A DNA stretch of 64,000 nt, from the NCBI RefSeq assembly GCF_002836355.1, contig NZ_PJCA01000001.1, positions 434,001 through 498,000 of the forward strand, written 5' to 3'. The notes below the pieces were generated by a model. The model was not told where the DNA came from. It did no database searches and worked only from the letters and a program-made list of their open reading frames with translations. Of the stretch, positions 35,229 to 45,233 are shown in pieces; within the stretch, counting starts at the first letter, position 1; the number at the start of each line of letters is the position of its first letter. A program made the position numbers and the translations under genes. Source of the DNA: Moritella sp. Urea-trap-13. GTDB taxonomy: Bacteria; Pseudomonadota; Gammaproteobacteria; Enterobacterales; Moritellaceae.

Positions 35229-35519
35229 TTAGTTAATCACAACATAGCTAGGATCTATTTGGAAAATGCCCAGTACTATGAATAGATTACCAACAATCGT
35301 TAACCAAAAAATGCGCTTGAAGCTAATCTTACTTATTTTATGCGAAAACAATTTTTGGCCGAGCAGCGCGCCAGGCCAACCGCCTAACAATGCCAGTAAG
35401 TGTAATGTTCGCTCAGGCGTGCGCCATGCTTGTCGCTTCGCAGCCCATTTGTCTTTGCCATATACCAGCAGCGTGATGATGCTTAATACTACATAGCTGT
35501 AACCTAGCCATACCAACAT
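35229..35519 (-). CDS. DUF1294 family membrane protein
   Basis: This 96-aa protein has three hydrophobic segments and the family signature Y-x-KDK-x2-A (VYGKDKWAAKRQAWRTPE) plus LHLLALLGGWPGALLGQKLFSHK. The function of DUF1294 is unknown. It lies alone between the M23 peptidase and rlmF, on the same strand. Confidence 0.85.
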   Translation of the reverse strand: MLVWLGYSYVVLSIITLLVYGKDKWAAKRQAWRTPERTLHLLALLGGWPGALLGQKLFSHKISKISFKRIFWLTIVGNLFIVLGIFQIDPSYVVIN

Positions 35520-35585
35520 GTCATTATCCCCTTAAGTTCAAACTAGCTCTGAAGTCGATACCATTTCAAATATAAAAATCGCAGA

Positions 35586-35613
35586 TACAAAAACGGCAAG
35601 CGCGATGCTTGCC
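35586..35613 (-). terminator. Intrinsic terminator of rlmF
   Basis: On the minus strand ACGGCAAGC (35612-35604) pairs with GCTTGCCGT (35598-35590) around five bases, followed by TTTTTG. It lies 80 bases past the rlmF stop. Confidence 0.85.
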
Positions 35614-35694
35614 GTATTAATCTACCTAATTATAACCTGCTCTACCAGTCTGTTTAACACAATAGTCGTTTTCAACGTTAGTAAGCAGTAGCGT

Positions 35695-36645
35695 TTACCA
35701 CTGATCGGCAGCCCACTGTTGTTGCTCGTCAGCATCCATAAAGCTCCATGCTAATATACGGCTGACTTTTTGGCCTTGTGACATAGGTATCACGCGGATT
35801 TGTTTTACATCTAGCGTATTTAAATATTCTTCAAGTTCTTCGATATGTTCGCCCTTTGAGATAAGGCTGGTAAACCAACATACTTGCTCAGTAAAGTCTT
35901 TACTCTCTTTGGCCATGTCTTTCACAAAACGAAGTTCGCCACCTTCACACCAAAGTTCCGAGTGCTGACCACCAAAGTTCAACTTAGTGGTATTGGTTGG
36001 CGCTGCTTTACCTTTGTGTAAATTGATAATTTTACGTTCAGTGCCTGCGGCAGCTGCTTCCATTGACGCGTGAAATGGTGGGTTACACACAGTCACTGAA
36101 TATCTATCGCCATGCTTAATCACACCTTTGAACATACTGCCTGGTGTTTTCTTCAAGACAATTTTAATGGCTTTGTTTAGACCTGGATTCGCTTGTACGA
36201 TGACGTTAGCGGTTTTTGCAGCCACTTTATCAACATCAGTACCAACAAAACCCCAACCGTAGCTGCGATGACCAAGAATAGGATAAATACAGTTAGCGCC
36301 TGTCCCTATGTCTAATGCTTTTACACGTTTACCAGTCGGTACTTCGCCATTATTCATTTCTGCCAACAAGTCAGCAATATAGTGAATATAATCAGCACGT
36401 CCTGGAATAGGTGGGCATAAGTAGCCCGCAGGGATCTGCCAATTCGGTACTTGGTAAAAATGTGCTAATAAGGCAGCGTTCAAACATACAACGGCTTTAT
36501 CATCACTAAAATCAACCGTTTCTTCTCCACTCGGATTTTGCGTTATGTGCGTTTGTAACGCTGGGTATGTTTTAACTAAGGCTGTTAAATCATAACGTCC
36601 CTGATGTGGATTACGGGGATGCAATGTGGCAATTTTTTTAGTCAT
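35695..36645 (-). CDS. rlmF: 23S rRNA (adenine-1618-N6)-methyltransferase RlmF
   Basis: This 316-aa SAM-dependent methylase modifies A1618 of 23S rRNA. It starts LHPRNPHQGRYDLTALV, the typical opening, and carries the SAM loop DIGTGANCIYPILG and the catalytic VCNPPFHAS (NPPF motif). It lies between the DUF1294 gene and hrpB on the same strand. No unusual feature was seen. Confidence 0.95.
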   Translation of the reverse strand: MTKKIATLHPRNPHQGRYDLTALVKTYPALQTHITQNPSGEETVDFSDDKAVVCLNAALLAHFYQVPNWQIPAGYLCPPIPGRADYIHYIADLLAEMNNGEVPTGKRVKALDIGTGANCIYPILGHRSYGWGFVGTDVDKVAAKTANVIVQANPGLNKAIKIVLKKTPGSMFKGVIKHGDRYSVTVCNPPFHASMEAAAAGTERKIINLHKGKAAPTNTTKLNFGGQHSELWCEGGELRFVKDMAKESKDFTEQVCWFTSLISKGEHIEELEEYLNTLDVKQIRVIPMSQGQKVSRILAWSFMDADEQQQWAADQW

Positions 36646-36720
36646 GATAAATCTTCTTTTATTTTGCTGGAACGAACACGGGCGGATAATAGCAGATTCC
36701 GATTAATTATGGCTGCTTTC

Positions 36721-39243
36721 CTACATATGTTTTTTAACCCGGCGGGTCGGCATCGCTTCCAGTGGATTATCTGGCCAATAATGTTTCGGATAACGACCCT
36801 TCATTTCTTTTTTAACGTCGTTATAACTGCCACTCCAAAAACCGAGTAAATCTTGGGTTATTTGCAACGGACGTTGAGCGGGAGACAATAATTCGATCAC
36901 AATCGGCACCCGACCATTAGCCACTGCTGGTTTATTCGCTTGGCCAAACATCTCTTGAATACGCACCGGTAAACTCGGGGCATTGTTATCGTGGTAACGT
37001 AGTTTAATTTTTGAACCTGTTGGCACAGTAAAGTGAGTCGGTAACTCTTTATCTAAACGTTGTTGTAGTGACCATTCTAAGCGTGATAATAACGCATCCG
37101 TTAACGGTATTTTTTTCATCTGCGCAGGTCCCGTTACGCCCGTTAAATACGGCAACAGCCAATTTTCTAAATCAGCAATCAAGGCCGTTTCACTGTAATC
37201 AACAAAGCCCAATTCAGGCAGCCATTGGTGTGCGCAACGTAAACGTGTGAGTAAGGCTTTATTTTGCTCGTTCCACGGCAATACCGACAAACCCGCTTTG
37301 CGAATACCGGCCAGTACGGCAGTTTGCTTTTGCGCTGGGGTAATATCCGTTAATACTTTACGGGATAATACTAACTTGCCTAAACATTGGCGCTGCTCAG
37401 CAATTAATTTCTGGGCTTTTAAATCCCATTCCACAAACGCCTGCTGGCTAAACAGTTGCGGTAACCAAGTTTGTAGTTCCGCGAGATCGATGGCACAGGC
37501 GTTATACACCATGGCATCGGCGCCTTGTTCGGTTAATGACAAGTCCGCTACAACCATTAACTCTGCACTGGTTAGGCTGGCGTCGTTCATCAATTTAACC
37601 CCGAGGCCGTTACTTAACATATACGGTACATCTGAACCGTGGCCTGCTTGGCCCCGTCCGGTATTATCACGACGCTGAGCGATACGGTCTGGATACGCTA
37701 AGGCTAATAACAAGCCAGTATAGGCATTAGTGTCTGCGCTATTATTGCTAGTATGGCTGCTACTTTTGATAAAACTAAAACGCTGAGCCCATTGCTGCGC
37801 TTGACGCTGTGCTTGTTTAAAGTGTCCCGCAGCCATTTGTTGCAGGCCAAAGTCTAAATCAAGAGGTAAGCGTTCACTGCCTTCCAACAAGGCGATTAAA
37901 CGACAAGCTAACCAGCTAATACCCGGTAATTCATCTTCCCATGTTTGCGCCGTTAATAACATGTGCGCTAACCGTGGTGACATACCAAATGCAGCTAATG
38001 CTTGGCCATGTTTACTGCAATTTCCCGACGCCAGCGCGCCTAAATCAGTTAACAAGCCTTCGGCATAATCGACGTTTGCCTGCGAGGGTTGATCCAATAA
38101 CGCCAATTCGGCAAAACTATTAACGCCCCATACCTTTAACTCTAAACAGGTTGAGGTTAAATCTGCGGCGAGAATTTCTGGTTCTATTTGTGGCTCTAAA
38201 CGGCTGTGGTCTTCTTCGCGCCATAACCGATAACAATGTCCAACTTGTAGTCGCCCTGCTCGTCCAGCACGCTGGGTGGCTGATGCTTGGCTAATACGCT
38301 TTGTTTGTAAGCGGCTGACACCAGAGCGTGGCGAGAAACTCACTTTACGCTCGAGACCGGAGTCAATCACCACAGAAATACCTTCAATGGTTAAAGATGT
38401 TTCCGCAATATTGGTCGCCAATACAACTTTACGTTGCCCTGCGGCCAAGGGGTTAATAGCCGCCTGTTGCTGTTGTTGCGTCAATTGACCATATAACGGC
38501 AACACATGCAGACGTGCATTAACCAGTTCTTGTAACTGTTGCTGACAACGTTTAATTTCACTCACGCCAGGCAAAAACACTAAAATATTACCGTCTTGCT
38601 GCTGCAATGCTAATTTAACGGTTGCCGCAATCGCGCCCGGTAATGCTTGTTTAATGGTACTGCGCTTTAAATCCACCGGGTGATAACTATACGTCACCGG
38701 AAAACAGCGGCCTTCCGCCGTCAACAATTGTGCATCAGGTAGCATTTTTTGCAGCCCAGCACTGTCGAGTGTCGCTGACATGACTAATAGTTTTAAATCA
38801 TCACGCAAGCCTTGTTGCACTTCTAATGCAAAGGCTAAACCAATATCAGCATTCAGTGAGCGTTCATGAAATTCGTCAAAAATAATTAAATCGTAATCGC
38901 TGAGTTCCGGATCTTGCTGGATCATCCGCGTTAAGATCCCTTCCGTGACCACTTCCAATCGCGTTGATTTTGATACCTTGGTATCGCCACGCATACGATA
39001 ACCGACATCTTCACCGACTTTTTGCTGCAGTTGCGAAGCCATATACGTGGCAATATTGCGCGCGGCAAGACGGCGGGGTTCAAGCATCAGAATACGGCCG
39101 CTGAAGATATTTTCTTGCAGCAGCTTTAACGGTAATAGCGTTGACTTACCCGCCCCAGGTGGTGCTTGCAAGATAACTTGATTGGATGATGTTAAGGCCG
39201 TAAATAAGTCGGCTAATACAGAAGTGATCGGTAACGCTGCCAC
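36721..39243 (-). CDS. hrpB: ATP-dependent RNA helicase HrpB (GTG start)
   Basis: This 840-aa DEAH-family helicase has Walker A (APPGAGKSTLLPL), DEFH (FDEFHERS), SAT (MSATLD) and motif VI (QRAGRAG) followed by HrpB-specific C-terminal domains ending in KGRYPKHYWPDNPLEA. The first codon is GTG at 39243 with AGAGG five bases before it. Its role in E. coli is unclear. The neighbour order mrcB-hrpB-sfsA-dksA is conserved with E. coli, though here several genes intervene. Confidence 0.94.
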   Translation of the reverse strand: MAALPITSVLADLFTALTSSNQVILQAPPGAGKSTLLPLKLLQENIFSGRILMLEPRRLAARNIATYMASQLQQKVGEDVGYRMRGDTKVSKSTRLEVVTEGILTRMIQQDPELSDYDLIIFDEFHERSLNADIGLAFALEVQQGLRDDLKLLVMSATLDSAGLQKMLPDAQLLTAEGRCFPVTYSYHPVDLKRSTIKQALPGAIAATVKLALQQQDGNILVFLPGVSEIKRCQQQLQELVNARLHVLPLYGQLTQQQQQAAINPLAAGQRKVVLATNIAETSLTIEGISVVIDSGLERKVSFSPRSGVSRLQTKRISQASATQRAGRAGRLQVGHCYRLWREEDHSRLEPQIEPEILAADLTSTCLELKVWGVNSFAELALLDQPSQANVDYAEGLLTDLGALASGNCSKHGQALAAFGMSPRLAHMLLTAQTWEDELPGISWLACRLIALLEGSERLPLDLDFGLQQMAAGHFKQAQRQAQQWAQRFSFIKSSSHTSNNSADTNAYTGLLLALAYPDRIAQRRDNTGRGQAGHGSDVPYMLSNGLGVKLMNDASLTSAELMVVADLSLTEQGADAMVYNACAIDLAELQTWLPQLFSQQAFVEWDLKAQKLIAEQRQCLGKLVLSRKVLTDITPAQKQTAVLAGIRKAGLSVLPWNEQNKALLTRLRCAHQWLPELGFVDYSETALIADLENWLLPYLTGVTGPAQMKKIPLTDALLSRLEWSLQQRLDKELPTHFTVPTGSKIKLRYHDNNAPSLPVRIQEMFGQANKPAVANGRVPIVIELLSPAQRPLQITQDLLGFWSGSYNDVKKEMKGRYPKHYWPDNPLEAMPTRRVKKHM

Positions 39244-39356
39244 AAAGGCCTCTCAAGATAAAATAAATTAATCAGTAATAGCTGTATTTTACCCTAAAAA
39301 CACCATCCATTAAATTTAAGTCTATTATTTATAAGGAATAGCAAAAGGAACTTACT

Positions 39357-40622
39357 ATGCGCCTACCGATGCCAATTGTTTTATCTTTATTACTGATGTT
39401 CAGTTATAACCTCTCAGCGCTTGCCCATATCGGCTTTTGGTCAAAAACCTATATCATTACCCACCAGCTAACCAATGGTGAAAGTATTGCCAGTGCCAAG
39501 CAAATAATGTTAGAAAAAGCACGGATCAAAGCCAGTTTTGATGTGCGTGATTATCAATTAATGAACAAACCAGTCGACCTCACCAACTACAAACAATATG
39601 TACCGATTATTCAAGCCGCCTATATCAAGATCACCCCACAAAACAAACCACAGATAGTCAAAGATAAAGATGTCTATAAAGGCCAAGTTTTTGTAGTCCA
39701 GCAAATACGGGCAACTTTTGACGAACATTACATTGGTGAGAGTATGGCGATATTACGCGAAAATCTCAGTATCGAAAAAAGCCTGATCACGCTGGATAAC
39801 GAGTTCGATAACAATTTGAAAAATCTCGGTGAGATAAAATTAGCGATTGCCGAACAACAAATTTCAACGCAGCAAAGCGCGCGTTTAATTCGCCAACAAG
39901 ATCATGAAGTCATGCAGCTAACATCGGTACTTGATGATGTGAAACGATTGTTTTCAGCACACGGTCGCAGCCCACAATTCAACCTCGCGCAATTATTGAA
40001 AGTACGCAGCAGTATTGATACAGACGTCATCGAGCCCATTCTCAATACGAAAGTACAAACCCGTATTACCGACGTTGAAGAACTGAGTAATGGCGACGTA
40101 AAAGTGCAAGTTCAAGTGGGCTGGACACTCCCTACTCACCATATGCGCATATTACATAAGTACGTCCGCGCTGCCGATGTCACAGCGCCTGGAGGCAGCT
40201 CCACGTATTTAAAGCTATCGCGGTTTTATAACGAAAAAGAACGTGCCCCATCCGCATTATCGGCCAACATTTATCATTACCTTGCCAGTCAGAAAATTTA
40301 CTTTGATGTCTCTATCGGCAACCAACATCAACGATTAGGGGTGCTGTATCCCAATGGTGGTGACGTAATGAACCATTGCAACAATCCACTCGCACGCGAT
40401 GCTAACAGCCCAGATAAAACCTCAGTGTGTATCGTTGAGCAATTATTTAACGACCAAAGTATTTTATCGCAACCTAACATCGCCAACCCACTGACGTTCA
40501 CGCTCAGTGCCAATGAAATTGATGGTCAGCTGAGCGTGAATGTAAAACAAGTATGGCAGAAGCCTGGCGCTGGCGATGAAGAAGATAAACAATGGCGACG
40601 AGACTTATCTAAATTCAAGTGA
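39357..40622 (+). CDS. Exported protein of unknown function
   Basis: This 421-aa protein has a signal peptide (MPIVLSLLLMFSYNLSALA) and probably lives in the periplasm. Residues 140-190 form a coiled coil (DNEFDNNLKNLGEIKLAIAEQQ); the C-terminal third has several Cys (HCN, VCIVE) and beta-rich segments. A repeated theme of about 80 residues at each end resembles a processed envelope protein, but I recognise no family. It lies between hrpB and sfsA, where ligT sits in E. coli, and is divergent from hrpB. Confidence 0.75.
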   Translation: MRLPMPIVLSLLLMFSYNLSALAHIGFWSKTYIITHQLTNGESIASAKQIMLEKARIKASFDVRDYQLMNKPVDLTNYKQYVPIIQAAYIKITPQNKPQIVKDKDVYKGQVFVVQQIRATFDEHYIGESMAILRENLSIEKSLITLDNEFDNNLKNLGEIKLAIAEQQISTQQSARLIRQQDHEVMQLTSVLDDVKRLFSAHGRSPQFNLAQLLKVRSSIDTDVIEPILNTKVQTRITDVEELSNGDVKVQVQVGWTLPTHHMRILHKYVRAADVTAPGGSSTYLKLSRFYNEKERAPSALSANIYHYLASQKIYFDVSIGNQHQRLGVLYPNGGDVMNHCNNPLARDANSPDKTSVCIVEQLFNDQSILSQPNIANPLTFTLSANEIDGQLSVNVKQVWQKPGAGDEEDKQWRRDLSKFK

Positions 40623-40752
40623 TGGATAACAGCAACAATAACCATACCCAGTTTTACCGAGTTACTTACTGACTTAACATAGTCCTACGTATAGCTTTAT
40701 TGTTGGAAAATTATTATGCTCTCAATTAATGACCAACTAATTGAGCTATAAA

Positions 40753-41460
40753 ATGCAGTATCCGAGCCCGTTACAATCCGCGACATTAATAAAACGCTAC
40801 AAACGCTTTTTAGCCGATGTCATTCTTGAAAATGGTGAAGAAGTAACAATCCATTGTGCTAATACCGGCGCAATGACAGGTTGTGGCGACGCTGGCGATA
40901 CCATTTGGTACTCGACATCTGATAACCCGAAACGTAAATATTCACGCTCTTGGGAACTCACCGAAAAAACCAATGGCGATATGATCTGTATTAATACCGC
41001 TAGAGCCAATCAACTGGCTAAAGAAGCCATTGAATTATCGGCAATACCACAATTAACGGGTTATGACATCTTAACCACTGAAGTGAAATACGGCGATGAG
41101 AATAGTCGCATTGATCTGTTGCTCGACGACGCTAAATTGGGTAAATGTTACATCGAAGTAAAAAGTGCTAGCCTGTTACAAGATGACTGTGGCTATTTTC
41201 CTGATACTGTTAGTGTTCGCGGGCAAAAACACCTCAGAGAATTAATGGCTGTAAAGAAAAACGGACACAGAGCGGTATTATTATTTGTGGTGCAGCACAC
41301 TGGAATTACCACTTTAAAACCTGCGAAACACTTAGATAGAGACTATAGTGATCTTGTTACGCAGGCGATTAATCAAGGAGTAGAAGTATTCGCATACGCG
41401 AGTAGAATAAACACAGACAAGATTTCGCTGGTAGAACAAATTTCATTCAACTGTGATTAA
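40753..41460 (+). CDS. sfsA: Sugar fermentation stimulation protein SfsA (DNA-binding nuclease-like)
   Basis: The ATG at 40753 gives 235 aa, matching E. coli SfsA; a TTG at 40741 adds four residues. Family motifs such as RYKRFLADV, CANTGAMTGC, WYSTSDNPKRKY and the PD-(D/E)xK-like block RIDLLL...YIEVKSASL are present. SfsA was linked to maltose regulation in E. coli but its biochemical role is unsettled. It is followed by dksA. Confidence 0.95.
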   Translation: MQYPSPLQSATLIKRYKRFLADVILENGEEVTIHCANTGAMTGCGDAGDTIWYSTSDNPKRKYSRSWELTEKTNGDMICINTARANQLAKEAIELSAIPQLTGYDILTTEVKYGDENSRIDLLLDDAKLGKCYIEVKSASLLQDDCGYFPDTVSVRGQKHLRELMAVKKNGHRAVLLFVVQHTGITTLKPAKHLDRDYSDLVTQAINQGVEVFAYASRINTDKISLVEQISFNCD

Positions 41461-41614
41461 GATCACGATCAAACTAACCCATAAGAGGGTGTTAGGGAAC
41501 AATTTGCCAGTTTAGTTTGCGCAGTTTGTGTGTTTCTGGTATTTATACCGCCCATAAATATTGCTTAGCAGTGCTCGGCAATATTACGGCGTAATGCGGA
41601 CTAGGAGAGATAGC

Positions 41615-42058
41615 ATGCCTCAAGCGAAAAAATTACTCGGTGTTTTAGCCATCGCAGGTGTAGAAGCTTACCAAGAACAACCTGGTGAAGAATACATGGG
41701 CGAGAAGCAACGCGATCACTTTAGAAACATCTTAAGTGCATGGCGTAATGAACTACGTGAAGAAGTTGATCGCACAGTGGTTCATATGAAGGATGAAGCG
41801 TCAAACTTCCCAGATCCTGTAGATCGTGCAGCCCAGGAAGAAGAATTTAGCTTAGAACTTCGAGCACGTGATCGTGAAAGAAAACTGATCAAAAAAATCG
41901 AAAAAACACTTCAATTAATTGAAAATGATGAATTCGGTTTTTGCGAAACTTGCGGTATCGAAATTGGTATCCGTCGTTTAGAAGCTCGACCAACTGCAGA
42001 TAAATGTATTGACTGCAAAACGCTTTCTGAAATTAAAGAAAAGCAAATGGTTGGCTAA
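41615..42058 (+). CDS. dksA: RNA polymerase-binding transcription factor DksA
   Basis: DksA binds RNA polymerase in the secondary channel and with ppGpp adjusts rRNA and amino-acid promoters. The ATG at 41615 has AGGAGAG upstream and gives 147 aa; the longer frame is not needed. The coiled coil tip carries Asp67 and Asp70 (DPVDRA), and the zinc finger uses Cys110, Cys113, Cys131 and Cys134. It is followed by a terminator-like hairpin and gluQ. Confidence 0.96.
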   Translation: MPQAKKLLGVLAIAGVEAYQEQPGEEYMGEKQRDHFRNILSAWRNELREEVDRTVVHMKDEASNFPDPVDRAAQEEEFSLELRARDRERKLIKKIEKTLQLIENDEFGFCETCGIEIGIRRLEARPTADKCIDCKTLSEIKEKQMVG

Positions 42059-42084
42059 TCAGTTTCTACTGACATGATTTTATT

Positions 42085-42107
42085 GAGGGCTTATTAGCCC
42101 TCTTTCT
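42085..42107 (+). terminator. Terminator or attenuator between dksA and gluQ
   Basis: GAGGGC (42085-42090) pairs with GCCCTC (42097-42102), followed by TTTCT. The tail is imperfect, so readthrough into gluQ is plausible. Confidence 0.65.
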
Positions 42108-42154
42108 ATTTCTAGCCTTTTTTATTTTAAGCTCTCTATTTAAGAACTCTATTT

Positions 42155-43033
42155 ATGTCCAATAGCTATGTAGGACGCTTTGCGCCCTCACCTTCAGGGC
42201 CATTACATTTTGGCTCCCTGATCGCTGCTGTTGGCAGCTACTTACAAGCAAAAGCCAGCCAAGGCACTTGGTTAGTACGGATGGAAGATCTTGACCCACC
42301 ACGCGAAGTTGCCGGTGCAGCAGCCAATATCTTAACGACCCTTGAAGCCTTTGGCTTACACTGGGACCGTGAGGTTATCTATCAAAGCCAGCGTAGTAGT
42401 GCTTATAAAGACGCCATTGCTCAGCTTAACCAACAAGATTTAACCTATTACTGCCATTGTACGCGTAAGCAGATACAAGCTCAGGGTGCTTTTTATCAAG
42501 GCCAATGCAAGCATAAACAACTTCCCGCAGACAATGCCTCGTTACGCGTAACGACTACGACGCCAGTGAATTATTTTATTGACGAACTGCATGGTAGAAT
42601 AGCGATTAATCAACAGCTAGCGGCAGAAGATTTTATCATTCATCGTAAAGATGGTCTGTTTGCTTATAATCTTGCGGTTGTGGTTGATGATATTTACCAA
42701 GGTATTACCCAGGTTGTAAGAGGCGCAGATCTGATTGAACCAACAGGTCGTCAGTTATATCTATTTGAACAATTTGCGAAACCTGCACCGTCCTATTTAC
42801 ATTTGCCTTTAGTCAGTAATGCCGACGGCTCTAAATTGAGCAAGCAAAATCACGCACCCGGTTTAGATATCAGTCAGGCTAAAACGGAGTTAATTGCTGC
42901 ATTTAGATTTTTAGCTCTACCTGTTTTTACCGAACTGCAAGATCTTTCGATCCCAGCGCTATTACAATGGGGCACAGAACATTGGTCCGTCAAAAACCTA
43001 CCCAGACAGAAATCAATCGTATTAAACCTATAA
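42155..43033 (+). CDS. gluQ: Glutamyl-Q tRNA(Asp) synthetase
   Basis: This 292-aa truncated glutamyl-tRNA synthetase attaches glutamate to queuosine in tRNA(Asp). It keeps the class I HIGH-like PSPSGPLHFGSL, a zinc region with YYCHCTRKQI and QGQCKHK, and a KMSKS-like GSKLSKQN; it lacks an anticodon-binding domain. It sits between dksA and pcnB as in E. coli and is expressed from that unit. Confidence 0.94.
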   Translation: MSNSYVGRFAPSPSGPLHFGSLIAAVGSYLQAKASQGTWLVRMEDLDPPREVAGAAANILTTLEAFGLHWDREVIYQSQRSSAYKDAIAQLNQQDLTYYCHCTRKQIQAQGAFYQGQCKHKQLPADNASLRVTTTTPVNYFIDELHGRIAINQQLAAEDFIIHRKDGLFAYNLAVVVDDIYQGITQVVRGADLIEPTGRQLYLFEQFAKPAPSYLHLPLVSNADGSKLSKQNHAPGLDISQAKTELIAAFRFLALPVFTELQDLSIPALLQWGTEHWSVKNLPRQKSIVLNL

Positions 43034-43134
43034 GGCAAGATTAATACTAAATTTCTTCAACAATCTTTGTCATTTAACCTACGCAGCGCTATGATAGGCG
43101 GCACAAAAAATTCAACCTATTTTAATATTAATTC

Positions 43135-43140
43135 GAGGTG
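43135..43140 (+). promoter_or_regulatory. Ribosome-binding site deciding the pcnB start
   Basis: GAGGTG lies six bases (counted from GAGG) upstream of the ATT at 43145, which is the only well-placed initiation site matching the conserved PcnB N-terminus. Confidence 0.75.
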
Positions 43141-43144
43141 TACC

Positions 43145-44698
43145 ATTTTCACTCAAATCACTAAATTCTGTAAAAATATACTGAGCAGAAAGCTGATAGA
43201 TCAAACGCCAGATGTGCAAGAAACGGCTTCTGCAGCAGTGCCAAAGGCGCACAACGATCGTGATACTCAGAGTAAAAACGCACCTGAAGAGACTCGTTCT
43301 ACTAAGGCTATTGCTCCAGCACCTGCGCCAGTTGTACTAGCGGATGCACAGAATCTAGGATTAAATGAGCTGAAGTTGGAAAAGGGTCAACACCCAGTAA
43401 GCCATAATTTAATTAGCGAAAACGCACTGAAAGTGCTCTATCGTTTACACAAATCAGGTTACCAAGCTTATCTTGTCGGTGGTGGTGTACGTGATATCTT
43501 TATTGGTCAAGAACCAAAAGATTTCGATATTGCGACCAATGCTGAACCAGAGCAAATCAAAAAATTATTCCATAACTGTCGCTTAGTTGGCCGCCGTTTC
43601 CGTCTTGCTCACATCCTATTTGGCCGTGACATGATCGAAGTTGCAACCTTCCGTGGTCATCACGTTGAAGAAGAAAATCAACAAACATCAAAACAATCTG
43701 ATGGCGGCATGTTATTACGCGATAACGTCTACGGTACCATCAGTGAAGATGCTGAACGTCGTGACTTTACCGTTAATGCGCTTTATTACAACATTGCTGA
43801 CCGTGCTGTTTATGACTACGCTGGCGGCCTTGCCGATTTACAAAGCAAACAACTGCGTTTAATTGGCGATCCAGAGACACGTTATCGTGAAGATCCAGTG
43901 CGCATGCTACGTGCTGTACGTTTTGCTGCTAAATTGGATATGCAAATTAGCCCTGAAGCTGCCGCGCCAATCAAACAACTAGCAAGCTTGCTACAAAGTA
44001 TCCCATCAGCGCGTTTATTTGAAGAAACGTTAAAGCTGTTTTTAAACGGTCAAGGCTTAGCAACATACAAGTTGATGAAAGAATATGGTTTATTCCAACC
44101 ATTATTCCCACTAGTCAGTAAATATCTCAATGAAGACGGTTCAAGTAACGGTGATAAGTTCATCGAGATTGCACTAGCAAATACCGACAGCCGCATTAAT
44201 GCTGGTAAGCGTGTAACACCGGCTTATTTATATGCCGCTATGTTATGGTATCCACTAGAAGCGTTAGCTGAAGAGCGCGTGATTGACAGTGGTCTTAACT
44301 ACAATGACGCCTTGTTATTAGCGATGAATGACGCGCTTGATTCACAAACCAAGAGCATTGCCATTCCACGTCGCTTTACTTCAACAATCCGTGATATTTG
44401 GCATTTACAAAGCCGTCTACCACGTCGCCAAGGTAAACGCGCAGAAAAAGCCTTCGAGCACTTAAAATTCCGTGCTGGTTTTGACTTTTTAGAAATGCGT
44501 GCAGATATCCAAGGTGGCGATTTAGTTGAAGTAACACAATGGTGGAGTGATTACCAGAGTGCCAATGCCACTGGTCGTCTGAACTTAATTAAAGAACTAA
44601 ATGCACCTGCAGTTAAAAAAACACGCCCACGTCGCGTGAAAAAGAAAAAACCTGTAGGCGAAATGAATGAACAGACCAATGATCAAAGCAATGATTAA
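43145..44698 (+). CDS. pcnB: Poly(A) polymerase I, probable ATT start codon
   Basis: PcnB adds poly(A) tails to RNAs, marking them for decay. Starting at ATT (43145) gives 517 aa beginning xFTQITKFCKNILSRK, which matches the E. coli N-terminus FTRVANFCRKVLSR. E. coli pcnB is known to begin at AUU. A TTG at 43067 would add 26 unconserved residues, and no ATG lies in a fitting place. Catalytic motifs are the nucleotidyltransferase block GGGVRDIFIGQEPKDFDI, RREDF (RRDFTVNALYY), and RFAAKL; the Lys/Arg-rich tail is normal. A low-complexity insert (A/P/E-rich, 20-70) is specific to this protein. The use of a rare start may limit expression. Confidence 0.9.
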   Translation: MFTQITKFCKNILSRKLIDQTPDVQETASAAVPKAHNDRDTQSKNAPEETRSTKAIAPAPAPVVLADAQNLGLNELKLEKGQHPVSHNLISENALKVLYRLHKSGYQAYLVGGGVRDIFIGQEPKDFDIATNAEPEQIKKLFHNCRLVGRRFRLAHILFGRDMIEVATFRGHHVEEENQQTSKQSDGGMLLRDNVYGTISEDAERRDFTVNALYYNIADRAVYDYAGGLADLQSKQLRLIGDPETRYREDPVRMLRAVRFAAKLDMQISPEAAAPIKQLASLLQSIPSARLFEETLKLFLNGQGLATYKLMKEYGLFQPLFPLVSKYLNEDGSSNGDKFIEIALANTDSRINAGKRVTPAYLYAAMLWYPLEALAEERVIDSGLNYNDALLLAMNDALDSQTKSIAIPRRFTSTIRDIWHLQSRLPRRQGKRAEKAFEHLKFRAGFDFLEMRADIQGGDLVEVTQWWSDYQSANATGRLNLIKELNAPAVKKTRPRRVKKKKPVGEMNEQTNDQSND

Positions 44699-45215
44699 TA
44701 GCGTCGAACAAAATAGCAACCTGGGTTATAGCCGTTGCTATGTGGCGATCGGCAGTAACCTTGCCGACCCAGTCACACAAGCACAAGAAGCAATTGTGGC
44801 GCTACAAACATTAACCATGAGTCGCTTGGTCTCGGTATCCTCACTTTACGCAAGTAAACCTATGGGCCCGCAAGAACAACCTGACTATATTAATGCCGTT
44901 GCTTGTATTGATACGCGTTTAGCGCCAATCGAATTACTTGATGCGCTACAGCATATTGAAAATGAACAAGGCCGTGTACGTAAAGAACATTGGGGGGCAA
45001 GAACCCTTGATTTAGATATCTTACTATACGGTGATGACATTATGAGTACACCACGCTTAACTGTGCCGCATTACGGTATGAAAGAGCGTGAGTTCGTGCT
45101 TTATCCCTTAGCAGAAATAACGCCACAATTGCAGTTGCCTTGTGGCCAAGCTTTGTCAGTATTACTTGAGGCCTGTCCTCGTAACGACTTAGCTATTTAT
45201 CAAAACATAGAGTAA
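44667..45215 (+). CDS. folK: 2-amino-4-hydroxy-6-hydroxymethyldihydropteridine pyrophosphokinase FolK
   Basis: FolK transfers pyrophosphate to the pterin in folate synthesis. The open frame at 44667 gives 182 aa and overlaps the pcnB end by 32 bases; later ATGs at 44679 or 44691 are alternatives. The motif YVAIGSNL, the conserved VSSLYASKPMGPQEQPDYINAV, and RTLDLDILLYGDD are present. Overlap with pcnB suggests translational coupling. It precedes panB-panC in the conserved order. Confidence 0.92.
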   Translation: MNRPMIKAMINSVEQNSNLGYSRCYVAIGSNLADPVTQAQEAIVALQTLTMSRLVSVSSLYASKPMGPQEQPDYINAVACIDTRLAPIELLDALQHIENEQGRVRKEHWGARTLDLDILLYGDDIMSTPRLTVPHYGMKEREFVLYPLAEITPQLQLPCGQALSVLLEACPRNDLAIYQNIE

Positions 45216-45233
45216 TGTGAAGAAGGATTTCCA

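Noticed and set aside
43067-43144. TTG-started extension of pcnB
   Set aside because: The added residues are unconserved, whereas the ATT start matches the known E. coli arrangement.
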